A stretch of 10,011 nucleotides of DNA from positions 1 to 10,011 of the forward strand of contig CAZKCH010000019.1 of NCBI GenBank assembly GCA_964551525.1, written 5' to 3'. Shown here one piece after another: positions 9,834-10,011 of the stretch. This stretch comes from GWA2-46-15 sp964551525. GTDB lineage: Bacteria; Patescibacteriota; Minisyncoccia; Minisyncoccales; GWA2-46-15. Positions within the stretch are counted from its first letter, which is position 1; each line of letters begins with the position of its first letter. The notes under the pieces are model-generated. The model made no database searches and was not told where the DNA came from. It saw nothing but the letters and a program-made list of their open reading frames with translations. The position numbers and the translations under genes are program-made.

Positions 9834-10011
9834 ATGAAAAAAGGATTTAAAAGCAATATTGAGAAGCTGACTTTGGAAAATGATAATTTCCGCCAGGTGC
9901 TTTACACCGGGCCTCACAGTCAGCTGGTTTTAATGGCCTTGAAGCCGAATGAGGAGATTGGTATGGAAACGCATCTTGATAACGACCAATTTTTCCGCTT
10001 TGAAGCCGGCC
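9834..10011 (+). CDS. Cupin-domain protein, N-terminal part (cut by window end)
   Basis: The first 59 codons of a gene that runs off the window. The protein starts MKKGFKSNIEKLTLENDNFRQVLYTG and continues GPHSQLVLMALKPNEEIGMETHLDNDQFFRFEAG. The His within GMETHLDNDQFF and the following Glu in FEAG sit where cupin motif 1 holds a metal ion, as in the small mannose-6-phosphate isomerase-like cupins. Substrate unknown. It starts 12 bases after the DUF4870 stop with no clear SD. Confidence 0.75.
   Translation, partial: MKKGFKSNIEKLTLENDNFRQVLYTGPHSQLVLMALKPNEEIGMETHLDNDQFFRFEAG

Overview
The window looks like a piece of a small bacterial genome from the Candidate Phyla Radiation (Patescibacteria, perhaps Parcubacteria-like). 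That is an inference from gene content and style: many short genes, a DUF4870 (Tic20-like) protein, a lone RRM protein with a Gly/Arg tail, several Nudix hydrolases, a COG1313-type radical SAM protein, mid-range GC and a mixture of Shine-Dalgarno and SD-less starts. No rRNA, tRNA, CRISPR or classical insertion sequence was seen. Genes end with TAA, TGA and TAG at positions where the protein families end, so the standard bacterial code fits and the TGA=Gly code of Gracilibacteria/SR1 does not.

Layout. 1-1440: a PD-(D/E)XK nuclease with a four-Cys set, a CpXC protein and a DUF3795 protein, closely packed. 1508-3593: an ICMT-like membrane methyltransferase, an unrecognised 154-residue protein, a NudB-like Nudix hydrolase and a GNAT acetyltransferase, separated by short hairpin repeats. 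3703-5228: a promoter-led, overlapping set of an HTH-Panacea (DUF4065) antitoxin-like protein, a RelE-like toxin and a second Nudix protein. 5446-5911: a third Nudix protein with a strong RBS and a clear terminator. 6006-6591: a decayed second copy of the earlier region, made of a fossil start of the 154-residue gene, a hairpin and a second GNAT gene cut short by a stop codon. 6655-7033: a promoter, two tiny membrane-protein genes (38 and 53 residues) and a terminator-like hairpin. 7094-7905: TspO, then a 71-residue unknown coupled to a 34-residue, very basic peptide. 7926-8249 (minus): an RRM protein with a long, foldable leader. 8452-10011: a radical SAM protein with a possibly leaderless promoter, a DUF4870 membrane protein, and the start of a cupin protein cut by the window edge.

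The most notable signal lies between the genes. Seven copies (three of them decayed) of a 25-nt hairpin with TTGTG/CACAA ends, each a potential 12-bp stem around a single central base, are scattered over 7.3 kb. Two short arrays of an 8-bp unit (GTGATTAA-like) place stop codons in all frames right after genes. The duplicated GNAT pair shares a 124-bp block of complete identity inside genes that otherwise differ at about one base in seven, which suggests gene conversion. The toxin-antitoxin-Nudix gene set and the micro-ORF pairs are the best candidates for little-described protein systems.
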